A DNA stretch of 14,673 nucleotides from CAYRWK01 sp964427965. Lineage in GTDB: Bacteria; Patescibacteriota; WWE3; UBA101185; UBA10185. The stretch is from the NCBI GenBank assembly GCA_964427965.1, contig CAYRWK010000019.1, forward strand, positions 1 through 14,673. The letters run 5' to 3'. Shown one piece after another: positions 6,164 to 13,138 of this stretch (positions are counted from its first letter, which is position 1; each line of letters opens with the position of its first letter). Below the pieces are notes generated by a model. That model made no database searches. It saw nothing but the letters and a program-made list of their open reading frames with translations, and was not told where the DNA came from. The position numbers and the translations under genes were made by a program.

Positions 6164-7057
6164 ATGAATGGCTCAATTGAACAAAAGCTTAAAAAAGTTA
6201 CCATAAACGCTAAAGACGAAATCTTAAGCGTCACATCTAAATTTCTACCATATTCAGATTTCGGGGTATTAAGTCTACTATGCTGGAATGATGCTGATGA
6301 AAACTCCTTTTTTACCACTGGAGATACAGTAGTCATAAAGATTAATGACTACCTAACAAATAATCCGGTTTTCTCTTTTCTAGGATCTACGCACATCGAA
6401 CAAACAGTATCTGAATTGCTATCAGAAACAACAATGCTTAAATTTATCCCCGAAAATATTGTTGAAAAAATTTCAAAATCAAATAATTACCTGTTTAAAA
6501 AGGATCGAGATAGTTTCGACTACATAGTGGATACAGACCTTATAAAACAAATGGAGGGAAGTGGGTATAAAAAACTTAGAAGATGTATCAACAATTTTCA
6601 ACTAGAATACCCGAAAACAGAAACAAAAGTTATAGATCTTAATGAAAAAAATCAAGTAACTAAAATTATGGAACTTTCAGAAAGCTGGTGTGATCTAAAA
6701 GAATTCGATAAAAAGCAAAAAGAGTCGGATCTCAAAGCAATTCAAAGATTTATTGAATACTCCGAGTTTTTTAATACTTTAACTGTAGGACTCTTTGATG
6801 GAGATAAACTTATTGCCTTTACTTTCAACGAGATTATTAACAACGATTGGGCTTTTGGTCATTTTGGAAAGTCCATAACCGAATATAAAGGAAGTTCACA
6901 TTATTTGGAAAGAGAAACTTCGATTATATTAAACAACTTAAAAGTGAAATATTCCAATATTCAACAAGACACGGGATTATCTGGATTAAGAGAGGCGAAA
7001 ATGACGTACAATCCAAATTTTTTCTTAGAAAAATATACTATATCTTGCGGTAAGTAA
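6164..7057 (+). CDS. DUF2156 / LPG-synthase-C-like GNAT-fold protein
   Basis: This 297-residue soluble protein resembles the C-terminal domain of phosphatidylglycerol lysyltransferase (PF09924, DUF2156), a double GNAT fold. Evidence includes DYIVDTDLIKQMEGSGYKKL (119-138) followed by RRCINNF, matching the family pattern of a YxxSxxxLxxLxGxxxxxKRxxxNxF segment. The C-terminus has QQDTGLSGLREAKMTYNP, matching the family's NxExDLGxxxLRxxKxxYxP. Relatives transfer aminoacyl groups from aminoacyl-tRNA to lipids or act on unknown acceptors. There is no flippase-like membrane domain, so it is a stand-alone catalytic unit. A weak AAGGTG (6147-6152) lies 11 nt before the ATG. It diverges from the sensor operon, and its last 20 bp overlap the convergent methyltransferase gene. 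The substrate is unknown. Confidence 0.75.
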   Translation: MNGSIEQKLKKVTINAKDEILSVTSKFLPYSDFGVLSLLCWNDADENSFFTTGDTVVIKINDYLTNNPVFSFLGSTHIEQTVSELLSETTMLKFIPENIVEKISKSNNYLFKKDRDSFDYIVDTDLIKQMEGSGYKKLRRCINNFQLEYPKTETKVIDLNEKNQVTKIMELSESWCDLKEFDKKQKESDLKAIQRFIEYSEFFNTLTVGLFDGDKLIAFTFNEIINNDWAFGHFGKSITEYKGSSHYLERETSIILNNLKVKYSNIQQDTGLSGLREAKMTYNPNFFLEKYTISCGK

Positions 7058-7796
7058 GAATAACCATTTCAGGATGTAAAGACCCCGTCCACTTATATTT
7101 TGACATAAACTCTTTAGGATAGGGTGGATAAAATTCCATGATTTTTTCAAAACCAAGAGAGCTAAATAGCTTATCGTAAAAGGAAGGCTGTCTAACAAAT
7201 ACTTTTACCCTCACGCCATCAAAGTTAGCATAGCCTACTTTAGGATCCTGAGCCGAGTCAAAATCTTCAAATAAATCCTTGATAAGCAGAGAGTCTTTAA
7301 TGTGCTCTTTTGGGAAAACGCTAAAAATTAGTATCCCGCCCTTTTTAAGCACCTGTACAAGACTTTCGATAACCTCCTCAACATTTTCGATCCAATCAAA
7401 CACATGTATTGCTGTAACTACATCATATCCTTGAGCAACAAGTTTACGTATTTCTGCATCACCAAAAGCTTTGATAGATAGTATTTTATCGGGAAAAGGA
7501 AACGTATCTTGGGCGATCTTTCTCATTTTGTCGGATCTTTCCACCCCCGTCACGTCTTGCCCTTTTTCGTGCAAGTATGCGCAAAAGTGACCCACACCAC
7601 AGCCAAAATCTAAGATTTTTAGTTTATCCTTACCTAAAAAGCTTTTTTGATACTCAATCTGACTGGTAATTGCAGGCCAACCAACATGCACATTAACTGC
7701 AGCATCTGGGTGAACATCCTTACCACTTTTATGGGTATTAAACCTATCTGCGAGCATATCCCATTCGTTACTTTGCGTAGCAGTGTAATTATTCAT
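7038..7796 (-). CDS. SAM-dependent class I methyltransferase
   Basis: This 252-residue protein has the Rossmann methyltransferase core: motif I ILDFGCGVGHF (61-71) for SAM binding, the acidic strand-2 end VTGVERS (82-88, E86), YDVVTAIHVFDWIENVEEVI (about 120-143) corresponding to motifs IV-V, and VLKKGGILIFSVFP for the late strand. It is of the UbiG/Methyltransf_11-12 type. The N-terminal NEWDMLADRFNTH is the cap often seen in small-molecule methyltransferases. The substrate cannot be assigned. The stop lies inside the last codons of the convergent transferase gene (20-bp overlap). A promoter with its -10 five nt before the ATG suggests a leaderless message. Confidence 0.88.
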   Translation of the reverse strand: MNNYTATQSNEWDMLADRFNTHKSGKDVHPDAAVNVHVGWPAITSQIEYQKSFLGKDKLKILDFGCGVGHFCAYLHEKGQDVTGVERSDKMRKIAQDTFPFPDKILSIKAFGDAEIRKLVAQGYDVVTAIHVFDWIENVEEVIESLVQVLKKGGILIFSVFPKEHIKDSLLIKDLFEDFDSAQDPKVGYANFDGVRVKVFVRQPSFYDKLFSSLGFEKIMEFYPPYPKEFMSKYKWTGSLHPEMVILTYRKI

Positions 7797-7801
7797 AGAG
7801 T

Positions 7802-7830
7802 TATAAACAATGTTAACACAATAAAAACAA
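7802..7830 (-). promoter_or_regulatory. promoter of methyltransferase, likely leaderless
   Basis: On the minus strand TTGTTT (7830-7825), a 17-bp spacer and TTTATA (7807-7802) are followed by five nt (ACTCT) and then ATG 7796. A normal start distance puts +1 at or next to the A of the start codon, and there is no Shine-Dalgarno. Confidence 0.5.
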
Positions 7831-7859
7831 ATCTAATATTAAAAGGGCATTCTATGGTG

Positions 7860-7872
7860 TAAAATCAGGATA
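7860..7872 (+). promoter_or_regulatory. -10 element giving a leaderless start at 7873
   Basis: TAAAAT (7860-7865) is followed by exactly 7 nt and the ATG at 7873. AGGA at 7867-7870 is only 2 nt from the ATG, too close for a working Shine-Dalgarno. No clear -35 is seen. Confidence 0.5.
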
Positions 7873-8259
7873 ATGAAAATACCAGCACAAATATTTGGCT
7901 ACATATTGGTCATAGTGTCGGCAATCTTTATGGGCATTGGCGAAGGAAGTGTTATTGGTCTGGAGTTTCAGTATACATTGCCTAAAGTAATACCGGTTTT
8001 GCTTGTTTACATCATTGGGGTCATAGCCTACTTATCGGGACTTTTTATCCTTGCAAACAAAATAGGTACTGTTATTGGTCTTTGGGAAGCCATTGCAATA
8101 GGCCTGAGTATCTTTATAGCCGTTAAAGAACTCACTAAAAAAGGTGAGAAATTGGTCGTAACTACTGAAATGGTAGTTTGGGGAGTTCTATTGTTAGTGG
8201 GAGTTATCCTGGTTATCGTAGCAGGAGATAAATTTATTGCATTTTTCTTCAAAGAATAA
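7873..8259 (+). CDS. small 4-helix membrane protein, SMR-like topology
   Basis: This 128-residue protein has four predicted helices (about 5-22, 37-61, 63-84, 99-118). Size and topology fit the small multidrug resistance / DMT fold. The stretch IGLWEAIAIG (68-77) in helix 3 resembles the YAIWSG segment of EmrE, placing W71 where the conserved substrate-site Trp sits, and E24 near the end of helix 1 could correspond to the essential Glu. The similarity is weak, loops differ, and a charged loop (KELTKKGEK, 85-93) separates helices 3 and 4. An efflux role is therefore only a possibility. The gene stands alone between a divergent methyltransferase and dnaJ and appears to be transcribed leaderless. 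Confidence 0.7.
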   Translation: MKIPAQIFGYILVIVSAIFMGIGEGSVIGLEFQYTLPKVIPVLLVYIIGVIAYLSGLFILANKIGTVIGLWEAIAIGLSIFIAVKELTKKGEKLVVTTEMVVWGVLLLVGVILVIVAGDKFIAFFFKE

Positions 8260-8290
8260 GCCACTCTTTAAAAACAATAACGAATGACGC

Positions 8291-8317
8291 GTAGCATTCA
8301 GTGCCACGCAGTGCTAA
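8291..8317 (+). promoter_or_regulatory. CIRCE operator (HrcA site) of dnaJ
   Basis: GTAGCATTC (8291-8299), a spacer of exactly 9 nt and CAGTGCTAA (8309-8317) match the CIRCE consensus TTAGCACTC-N9-GAGTGCTAA at 7/9 and 8/9 positions. The right arm overlaps the dnaJ -10 element (TAAAAT, 8315-8320), the expected place for a repressor site. CIRCE is bound by HrcA, which is released on heat shock. No hrcA is in the window. Confidence 0.75.
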
Positions 8318-8327
8318 AATACTTGCT
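8312..8327 (+). promoter_or_regulatory. extended -10 promoter of dnaJ, leaderless
   Basis: TGC-TAAAAT (8312-8320) is an extended -10, followed by 7 nt (ACTTGCT) and the ATG at 8328. There is no Shine-Dalgarno between the -10 and the ATG, so transcription should start at or next to the start codon. Confidence 0.6.
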
Positions 8328-9260
8328 ATGGCAACAACCAGGGATTACTACGAAGTACTAGGTGTCGCAAAAAACGCCTCAGACAACGATATAAAACAAG
8401 CATATAGAAAACTCGCAAGAGAACATCATCCGGATATGGTTAAAGACGGGGATAAAACTGCGGCTGAAAAAAGATTTAAAGAAATAAACGAAGCCTACCA
8501 AGTATTAAGTGACTCCCAAAAGCGCAAAATGTACGATACCTACGGACATACGGCCGGAGGTCCTAGCGGACAAGGTGCGGGTGGTTTTTCAGGCGGTCAG
8601 TGGGGACCTTTTAGCTATTCCTACACCTCAAATGGTAACGGAGCCAATGGCGGCTTTGGAAACATTGATCCTTTTGATGTCTTCGAGGAATTCTTTGGCT
8701 TTAGAGGATTTGGAGGTCAAGCAAGACAACCAAAAAAAGGAAAAAATCTTCATTACGAACTGCAAATAAACTTTGCTGACGTAGTTCACGGCATAGAAAA
8801 AGAAATCAATGTTGAAAGCGGCAAAGTCACAATAAAAATTCCCCAAGGCGTACAAGATGGCACAGAACTTAGGTTTAGCGGTAAAGGCATGCCCGGCCCA
8901 AACAACCTCCCTGCAGGAGACTTATTTATAACATTAAGAGTAAGTACTCCAAAAATATTTCAAAGATTTGGAGACGATTTGGGAGTTGCACTTGAACTTG
9001 ACTTTTTTAAAGTTGTTCTTGGAGATGTTGTAAATGTTCCGGTTGTCGATCTAAAAAGCACAGATGGGCTAGGTACGGCACAGCTTAAAATCCCAGCCGG
9101 TACACAATATGGAACACAGTTTAGAATAAGAGGAAAAGGTATGCCGCGTCTTAGAGGCAACGGCCAGGGCGATGTAATAGCCCAAATATATATAAAAATT
9201 CCAAATAAAATTACTAAAAAGCAAAAAGAGTTGCTTGAGGAGTATAAAAATGCCAAATGA
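8328..9260 (+). CDS. dnaJ: DnaJ-like co-chaperone without zinc finger
   Basis: This J-domain co-chaperone stimulates the DnaK ATPase and delivers clients. The 310-residue protein has a J domain (5-72) with HPD at 34-36, a Gly/Phe-rich linker (about 73-132), then the two beta-barrel client-binding domains (about 140-215 and 216-292) and a C-terminal dimerisation helix. The four CxxCxGxG zinc repeats of type I DnaJ are absent, so it is of the CbpA/type II class in architecture. It may still be the main DnaJ here. ATG 8328 is chosen because the J domain begins at residue 5; the in-frame GTG at 8301 lies inside the operator and upstream of the promoter. A CIRCE element indicates HrcA-controlled heat-shock expression. 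Its last 11 bp overlap the next gene. Confidence 0.92.
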   Translation: MATTRDYYEVLGVAKNASDNDIKQAYRKLAREHHPDMVKDGDKTAAEKRFKEINEAYQVLSDSQKRKMYDTYGHTAGGPSGQGAGGFSGGQWGPFSYSYTSNGNGANGGFGNIDPFDVFEEFFGFRGFGGQARQPKKGKNLHYELQINFADVVHGIEKEINVESGKVTIKIPQGVQDGTELRFSGKGMPGPNNLPAGDLFITLRVSTPKIFQRFGDDLGVALELDFFKVVLGDVVNVPVVDLKSTDGLGTAQLKIPAGTQYGTQFRIRGKGMPRLRGNGQGDVIAQIYIKIPNKITKKQKELLEEYKNAK

Positions 9261-9621
9261 AACTACTGATTTAATAAAAAATAACCCAATTAAACCTGAA
9301 GTAGAAATAACTGATCTTGCTAAACTGGACATTCGTATCGGCACAATCACCACCGCAGAAAAGGTAGAAAAATCGGATAAACTGATTAAATTAACCGTGG
9401 ATTTTGGAGATTTAATTGGCGTCAAACAAATTCTCACAGCTATGCAAGAATTTTATGCTCCGGAAGATTTTATTGGCATGCAAACCACCTTTGTAATAAA
9501 CCTAAAACCCCGAAAAATGATGGGGTTGGAATCTCAAGGTATGATTTTTGCAATAGATGGAAAAAAACCAATTTTCCTTTTACCAAAAGATAAAACCGTA
9601 AACGGCTCATCGGTGATTTAA
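9250..9621 (+). CDS. stand-alone tRNA-binding OB-fold protein (MetRS-tail/CsaA-like)
   Basis: This 123-residue protein consists of a short polar N-terminus (1-20) and a tRNA_bind OB-fold domain (about 21-123). Signatures are LDIRIGTITTAEKVEKSDKL (26-45), a strand pair with GVKQILTAM (57-65), NLKPRKMMGLESQGMIF (84-100) and the final DKTVNGSSVI. This matches the C-terminal domain of methionyl-tRNA synthetase and CsaA. It probably binds the tRNA elbow or acts as a separate subunit helping MetRS; the synthetase is not in the window. A Shine-Dalgarno (GAGGAG, about 9237-9242) inside the end of dnaJ directs ATG 9250, so the in-frame TTG at 9235 is rejected. It overlaps dnaJ by 11 bp and precedes miaB by 11 nt, suggesting translational coupling. 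Confidence 0.85.
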   Translation: MPNETTDLIKNNPIKPEVEITDLAKLDIRIGTITTAEKVEKSDKLIKLTVDFGDLIGVKQILTAMQEFYAPEDFIGMQTTFVINLKPRKMMGLESQGMIFAIDGKKPIFLLPKDKTVNGSSVI

Positions 9622-9632
9622 CACAATCTAAC

Positions 9633-10850
9633 ATGTCAAAAACTTTTTATATTAAAACCTTAGGCTGTCAAGCAAATATCGCCGACTCTGAAGCAATTTC
9701 AGGAGTATTGGAATCTTTAGGATATGAGGCAATTAAAGAGCCTTCAGGCAAAAATGAGGATGAAATACTGCTTAAAATTTTACCCATCTGCGATTTGTTT
9801 ATCGTAAATTCATGTTCGGTTAGACAAAAAAGTGAAGATAAGGTGTATGGTTTAGGCAAATTACTAAAAAAGATAAGCAGTATGCCAAAGCCTAATAAAA
9901 AACCATTTGTAGTACTAGCCGGATGCATGGTGGGATCAGTTACAGGCGAACGTCAGAGATACGCATTTGATATTCTAAAAAAGAAAACTCCATGGGTAGA
10001 TGTGTATATCAATCCTTCCCAAATACTAAGTCTTCCGGAAATACTGATTCAACAAGGCCTAACACCCCAAGCAGTCACTGAAAGACAAAAGGTAGATAAA
10101 CAAGCTACCGATCATGCGTATATAAACATTTCTACAGGATGCGATAACTTTTGCAGTTACTGTGTAGTCCCCTACGCCCGCGGTAAAGAAGTTTCTCGTG
10201 ACGAGAAAGAGCTTTTAGCAAAAATCACAAAACTTACGCAACAAGGGTTTACTCACATCACCCTGTGCGGTCAAAACGTAAACTCATGGGGTCTGTCAAC
10301 ATCACAAAAGTTTAATATTAGAGCAGGCTCAAATCAAAAATTACCTTTTGCAAAACTTCTAAGAAATATTCATGAGATTGAAGGCATTAAAAAAATCGAC
10401 TTCATCTCATCAAACCCCTTTGATTTTACAAAAGACTTAATCGAGGCTGTAAAGCTTCCAAAAATATCAAACTACCTACACATCGCGATTCAATCCGGAA
10501 ACAACGAGGTATTAAAAAAGATGAACAGAAGGCATACCGTTGAAGAATTTAAAGAGCTAGTTAGCAGTCTTAGATCGGCCAAACCTGACATGGAGCTTGG
10601 AACAGATATTATTGTAGGGTTTCCAGGCGAAACCAGGGAGCAATTTATGGATACTGTAAAACTTTTTGAAGAAATCCCGTTTAATGTGGCGTTTATCTCC
10701 ATTTACTCACCAAGAAAAGGAACAACTGCTGAAAAACTGTATCCCGATGATGTTGATGCAAAAGAAAAAAAGTGGAGACACGCGTACCTAACTAAAGTTT
10801 GGCGTAAAAGTCAAAAAGGAAAAACTCAATGCCGAAAGTTATTACAATAG
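9633..10850 (+). CDS. miaB: tRNA-2-methylthio-N6-dimethylallyladenosine synthase MiaB, lacking TRAM domain
   Basis: MiaB is the radical-SAM methylthiotransferase that converts i6A37 to ms2i6A37 in tRNAs reading UNN codons. The N-terminal UPF0004 domain has cluster cysteines C12 (KTLGCQAN), C61 (NSCSVR) and C98 (AGCM). The radical SAM CxxxCxxC is C170, C174 and C177 in STGCDNFCSYCVVPYARG. HIAIQSGNNEVLKKMNRRHT and TDIIVGFPGET follow as expected. The protein is 405 residues, against about 440-470 usual. It ends in a basic tail (KVWRKSQKGKTQCRKLLQ) where the C-terminal TRAM RNA-binding domain should begin. The next gene starts at 10829, 22 bp before this one ends, leaving no space for a lost TRAM. 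No Shine-Dalgarno is visible before the ATG. Confidence 0.93.
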   Translation: MSKTFYIKTLGCQANIADSEAISGVLESLGYEAIKEPSGKNEDEILLKILPICDLFIVNSCSVRQKSEDKVYGLGKLLKKISSMPKPNKKPFVVLAGCMVGSVTGERQRYAFDILKKKTPWVDVYINPSQILSLPEILIQQGLTPQAVTERQKVDKQATDHAYINISTGCDNFCSYCVVPYARGKEVSRDEKELLAKITKLTQQGFTHITLCGQNVNSWGLSTSQKFNIRAGSNQKLPFAKLLRNIHEIEGIKKIDFISSNPFDFTKDLIEAVKLPKISNYLHIAIQSGNNEVLKKMNRRHTVEEFKELVSSLRSAKPDMELGTDIIVGFPGETREQFMDTVKLFEEIPFNVAFISIYSPRKGTTAEKLYPDDVDAKEKKWRHAYLTKVWRKSQKGKTQCRKLLQ

Positions 10851-11776
10851 TAGGACCAACATCATCAGGTAAAACATCACTAGCCCTAAGTTTGTGCCAA
10901 AAATTTAACGGCCAAGTAATTTCGGCTGATTCCCGCCAGATCTATAAACACATGGATATTGGGACGGGAAAGCTTCCTATAAACAAAAGTGCATCTACCC
11001 AGCACAAAATAGTTAAGGATGATTGTAAATGGCAAATCGAAGGTATTGATATGTGGGGATATGACTTAACAACACCAGGTTCTTTTTATTCCGCGTATGA
11101 GTTTGCAGAATTTGCAAGAAACAAAATCTTAGATCTTCAAAAACAAAATACTCCGGTTTTTTTAGTAGGAGGCACCGGTTTTTACGTAGATACAGTTGCA
11201 GGAAAGATTAATTTGGACGAAATACCTGCAAACCAAAAGCTTAGAAAAGATTTGGAAAAGATGTCTACGGCACAGCTTCAAACAAAGCTTCAAAATCTTG
11301 ACGCCACTGTGTATGCAAAAATTGATACAAAAAATCCAATGAGATTAATGCGCGCCATTGAAAAGGCAACCCAGCCTAAAAACCAACCAACAAAAATGCT
11401 ACCGACGTTAGAAAACACTCAGTTTATATACATCGGCTTAACGGCTCCTAGAGAAACCTTGTACGCTAGAACCGATGCTTGGCTTGAGCAAGTTTGGCAA
11501 AATGGTCTGCTAGATGAAACTCAAAACCTAATTAAAGCCGGCTTTACAAACACACCTCAACTAAACGGTTTAATATACAAAAGTGCAAAAGCGTTTTTGG
11601 CCGGCACACTAACTGCACAAGACGCCATCCAAAGGGCAAAATACGATCTTCATTCATACATCAGACGTCAACAAACATGGTTTAAAAAAAACCCGGATAC
11701 TACATGGTTTGACATTTGTGAAAAAACCTTTAGCCAAAAGGTAGAGGATGTTGTAAAATCTATACTAGATGGATAA
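10829..11776 (+). CDS. miaA: tRNA dimethylallyltransferase MiaA
   Basis: MiaA transfers the dimethylallyl group from DMAPP to N6 of A37, the step before MiaB. The 315-residue length is typical. Visible motifs are the P-loop GPTSSGKT (9-16), the catalytic ADSRQIYKHMDIGTGK region (33-48, with D34), FLVGGTGFYVD (111-121) and the C-terminal tRNA-binding segment RRQQTWFKKNPDTTWFD. An AAGGA about 8 nt before the ATG serves as ribosome-binding site. It overlaps miaB by 22 bp at its start and the downstream permease by 8 bp at its end, so the three are likely one transcript. Pairing both A37 enzymes in one operon makes the assigned pathway secure. Confidence 0.95.
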   Translation: MPKVITIVGPTSSGKTSLALSLCQKFNGQVISADSRQIYKHMDIGTGKLPINKSASTQHKIVKDDCKWQIEGIDMWGYDLTTPGSFYSAYEFAEFARNKILDLQKQNTPVFLVGGTGFYVDTVAGKINLDEIPANQKLRKDLEKMSTAQLQTKLQNLDATVYAKIDTKNPMRLMRAIEKATQPKNQPTKMLPTLENTQFIYIGLTAPRETLYARTDAWLEQVWQNGLLDETQNLIKAGFTNTPQLNGLIYKSAKAFLAGTLTAQDAIQRAKYDLHSYIRRQQTWFKKNPDTTWFDICEKTFSQKVEDVVKSILDG

Positions 11777-12761
11777 AAACGTAATTATCTCTGTTAAAAC
11801 AATATTGATAACTTTCCTTTTTGCAATAGGTGCATATGTTATCTACAAGTTGAGTAATGTTTTTGCAATACTATTTGTAGCTCTGCTTTTAGTGCTTGCC
11901 TTGGAACCCCTAGTACTATGGTTTAAAAAACAAACGGTCTTTAAACACCAAATAAACCGTGGATTTGCTGTAATCGCAACATATCTTATTTTTATCTCCG
12001 CAGTAGCTTTGATCTTTACAGTAGGATTACCACCTGCAATAACTCAAATTCAGTCACTCTTAACAAGCTTAAATACTGTCATCGCAGAACTAAAGCTTCC
12101 GGTTGAAGAACAAATAAACCTAACCACCATAATCCCTCAGTTTTCATCTATATCAAAGGGTGTTGTTGGGATAGTCTCCTCGGGGTTTTCTACCGTTACA
12201 ACAATTTTTAGTTTATTTATGATCTCTTTATATATGTCGCTTGACTGGGAGAATTTAAAACGCCGTTTTATAGCCTTTTTTCCAAACAAAGACAAACTAG
12301 AAATATTGAGAATTATTCAAGATGTTGAGGCAAATGTTGGCAACTGGGTAAAAGGCCAGATGATTTTAATGGCAGTCATTGGAAGCTTAAGCTTTGTAGG
12401 TATGGCAGTTTTGGGCATTAAATACGCAGTTGCGCTTGGCCTGTTAGCGGGTTTGCTGGAAGCCGTACCAATTTTAGGACCTGTGCTTACAGCTGTTGTT
12501 GCTGCGGCGGTTGCTTTTATGGATGCACCAATTAAGGCTGTGGCTGTAATTATTTTATTTATAATTATTCAACAGCTAGAAAACAACCTTCTTGTTCCAA
12601 AAATCATGCAAAAAGTCTCGGGTTTTAGCCCCCTCGCTATTTTAATAGCACTACTTGTAGGAAGCACTTTCTTTGGAGTGGTGGGAACCATTGTAGCCAT
12701 TCCCACCCTAATGATTGCAGTGATTGTAATCAAAAACGTCCTTCGCGCAGGAAGCAAATAA
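11769..12761 (+). CDS. AI-2E (PerM/TqsA) family membrane permease
   Basis: This 330-residue protein of the AI-2E transporter family (PF01594) has two N-terminal helices (about 8-28 and 31-51), a third at 66-88, an amphipathic extracytoplasmic segment (90-130), one at 138-158, then a membrane bundle from 195 on. The family signatures are GLLEAVPILGPVL (228-240) and QQLENNLLVPKIMQKVSGFSPL (268-289), followed by GSTFFGVVGTIVAIP (298-312). Members have been linked to AI-2 export, ion/proton exchange or undefined solutes, so the substrate is left open. It overlaps miaA by 8 bp. Its last 15 bp overlap the 3' end of rnpB on the opposite strand, so the final codons also encode the 3' strand of RNase P helix P1. 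Confidence 0.9.
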   Translation: MDKNVIISVKTILITFLFAIGAYVIYKLSNVFAILFVALLLVLALEPLVLWFKKQTVFKHQINRGFAVIATYLIFISAVALIFTVGLPPAITQIQSLLTSLNTVIAELKLPVEEQINLTTIIPQFSSISKGVVGIVSSGFSTVTTIFSLFMISLYMSLDWENLKRRFIAFFPNKDKLEILRIIQDVEANVGNWVKGQMILMAVIGSLSFVGMAVLGIKYAVALGLLAGLLEAVPILGPVLTAVVAAAVAFMDAPIKAVAVIILFIIIQQLENNLLVPKIMQKVSGFSPLAILIALLVGSTFFGVVGTIVAIPTLMIAVIVIKNVLRAGSK

Positions 12762-13104
12762 GCCAGATTCAGTATTAACCGACCATCTATCTACGCTCCA
12801 TCTTCGCACCGTATCCGCCAAAAGGCGAAACTCACCGAGCAGGTTAATAACGGTACATTCGTGGATTGCTGCAGGTGGGATTGCTCGTTGCACTCCTAGC
12901 CATGTCTGCAAGCAGATTTAGGCTAGAGATCGTCACTGTTGCTCTCGGGATATGTTAATTCATATTCCGTTTCTCTTACTTTTCAGAAGAGAACACCAGC
13001 GCTTGGCCTTGCGGCTACACGTCGGAGGTTACCCTCCGTCCCTTGCTCTTTGCAGTCTGGACTTTCCTCCCCTGCAAGCACGGGCGGCCGGATAGCTTCC
13101 TGCA
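12747..13104 (-). ncRNA. rnpB: RNase P RNA, bacterial type A-like
   Basis: This is the catalytic RNA that removes 5' leaders from pre-tRNAs. On the minus strand helix P1 pairs GCAGGAAGC (13103-13095) with GCTTCCTGC (12755-12747), a perfect 9-bp stem. The conserved GGAGGAAAGTCC lies soon after the 5' strand. GAGAGCAACAGTGACGA and CACCTGCAGCAA match conserved core regions. AGATAGATGG and the terminal CTGAATCTGGCTTA match the universal 3' core (AGAxxxATG and ACAGAAxCCGGCTTA). A 7-bp stem GTACCGT/ACGGTGC encloses a GCC-TTTT-GGC hairpin, consistent with P15-P17. Exact ends are estimated from P1 and the -10 element. A run TTTTTG about 10 nt beyond P1, inside the permease gene, may serve termination. 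Short ORFs across this region are spurious. Confidence 0.93.
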
Positions 13105-13110
13105 TTGCGT

Positions 13111-13119
13111 ATTTTACCA
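13111..13119 (-). promoter_or_regulatory. extended -10 promoter of rnpB
   Basis: On the minus strand TGG-TAAAAT (13119-13111) is an extended -10 lying 7 nt before the 5' strand of P1. No good -35 is seen. It lies back to back with the mltG promoter. Confidence 0.6.
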
Positions 13120-13123
13120 TTTT

Positions 13124-13138
13124 TGCTAAGATATCCCT
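13124..13138 (+). promoter_or_regulatory. extended -10 promoter of mltG, leaderless
   Basis: TGC-TAAGAT (13124-13132) is an extended -10 followed by 6 nt (ATCCCT) and ATG 13139. A partial -35, TTGCGT (13105-13110), lies 16 bp upstream. No Shine-Dalgarno fits between the -10 and the ATG, so the mRNA should be leaderless. Confidence 0.55.

Noticed and set aside
8301..8330. GTG start for dnaJ at 8301
   Set aside because: It lies inside the CIRCE operator and upstream of the -10. The J domain begins right after ATG 8328.
9235..9252. TTG start for the MetRS-tail gene
   Set aside because: The Shine-Dalgarno at about 9237-9242 points to ATG 9250.
10829..10850. miaB truncation as a frameshift artefact
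   Set aside because: miaA begins here with its conserved N-terminus and P-loop, leaving no room for TRAM sequence in any frame.
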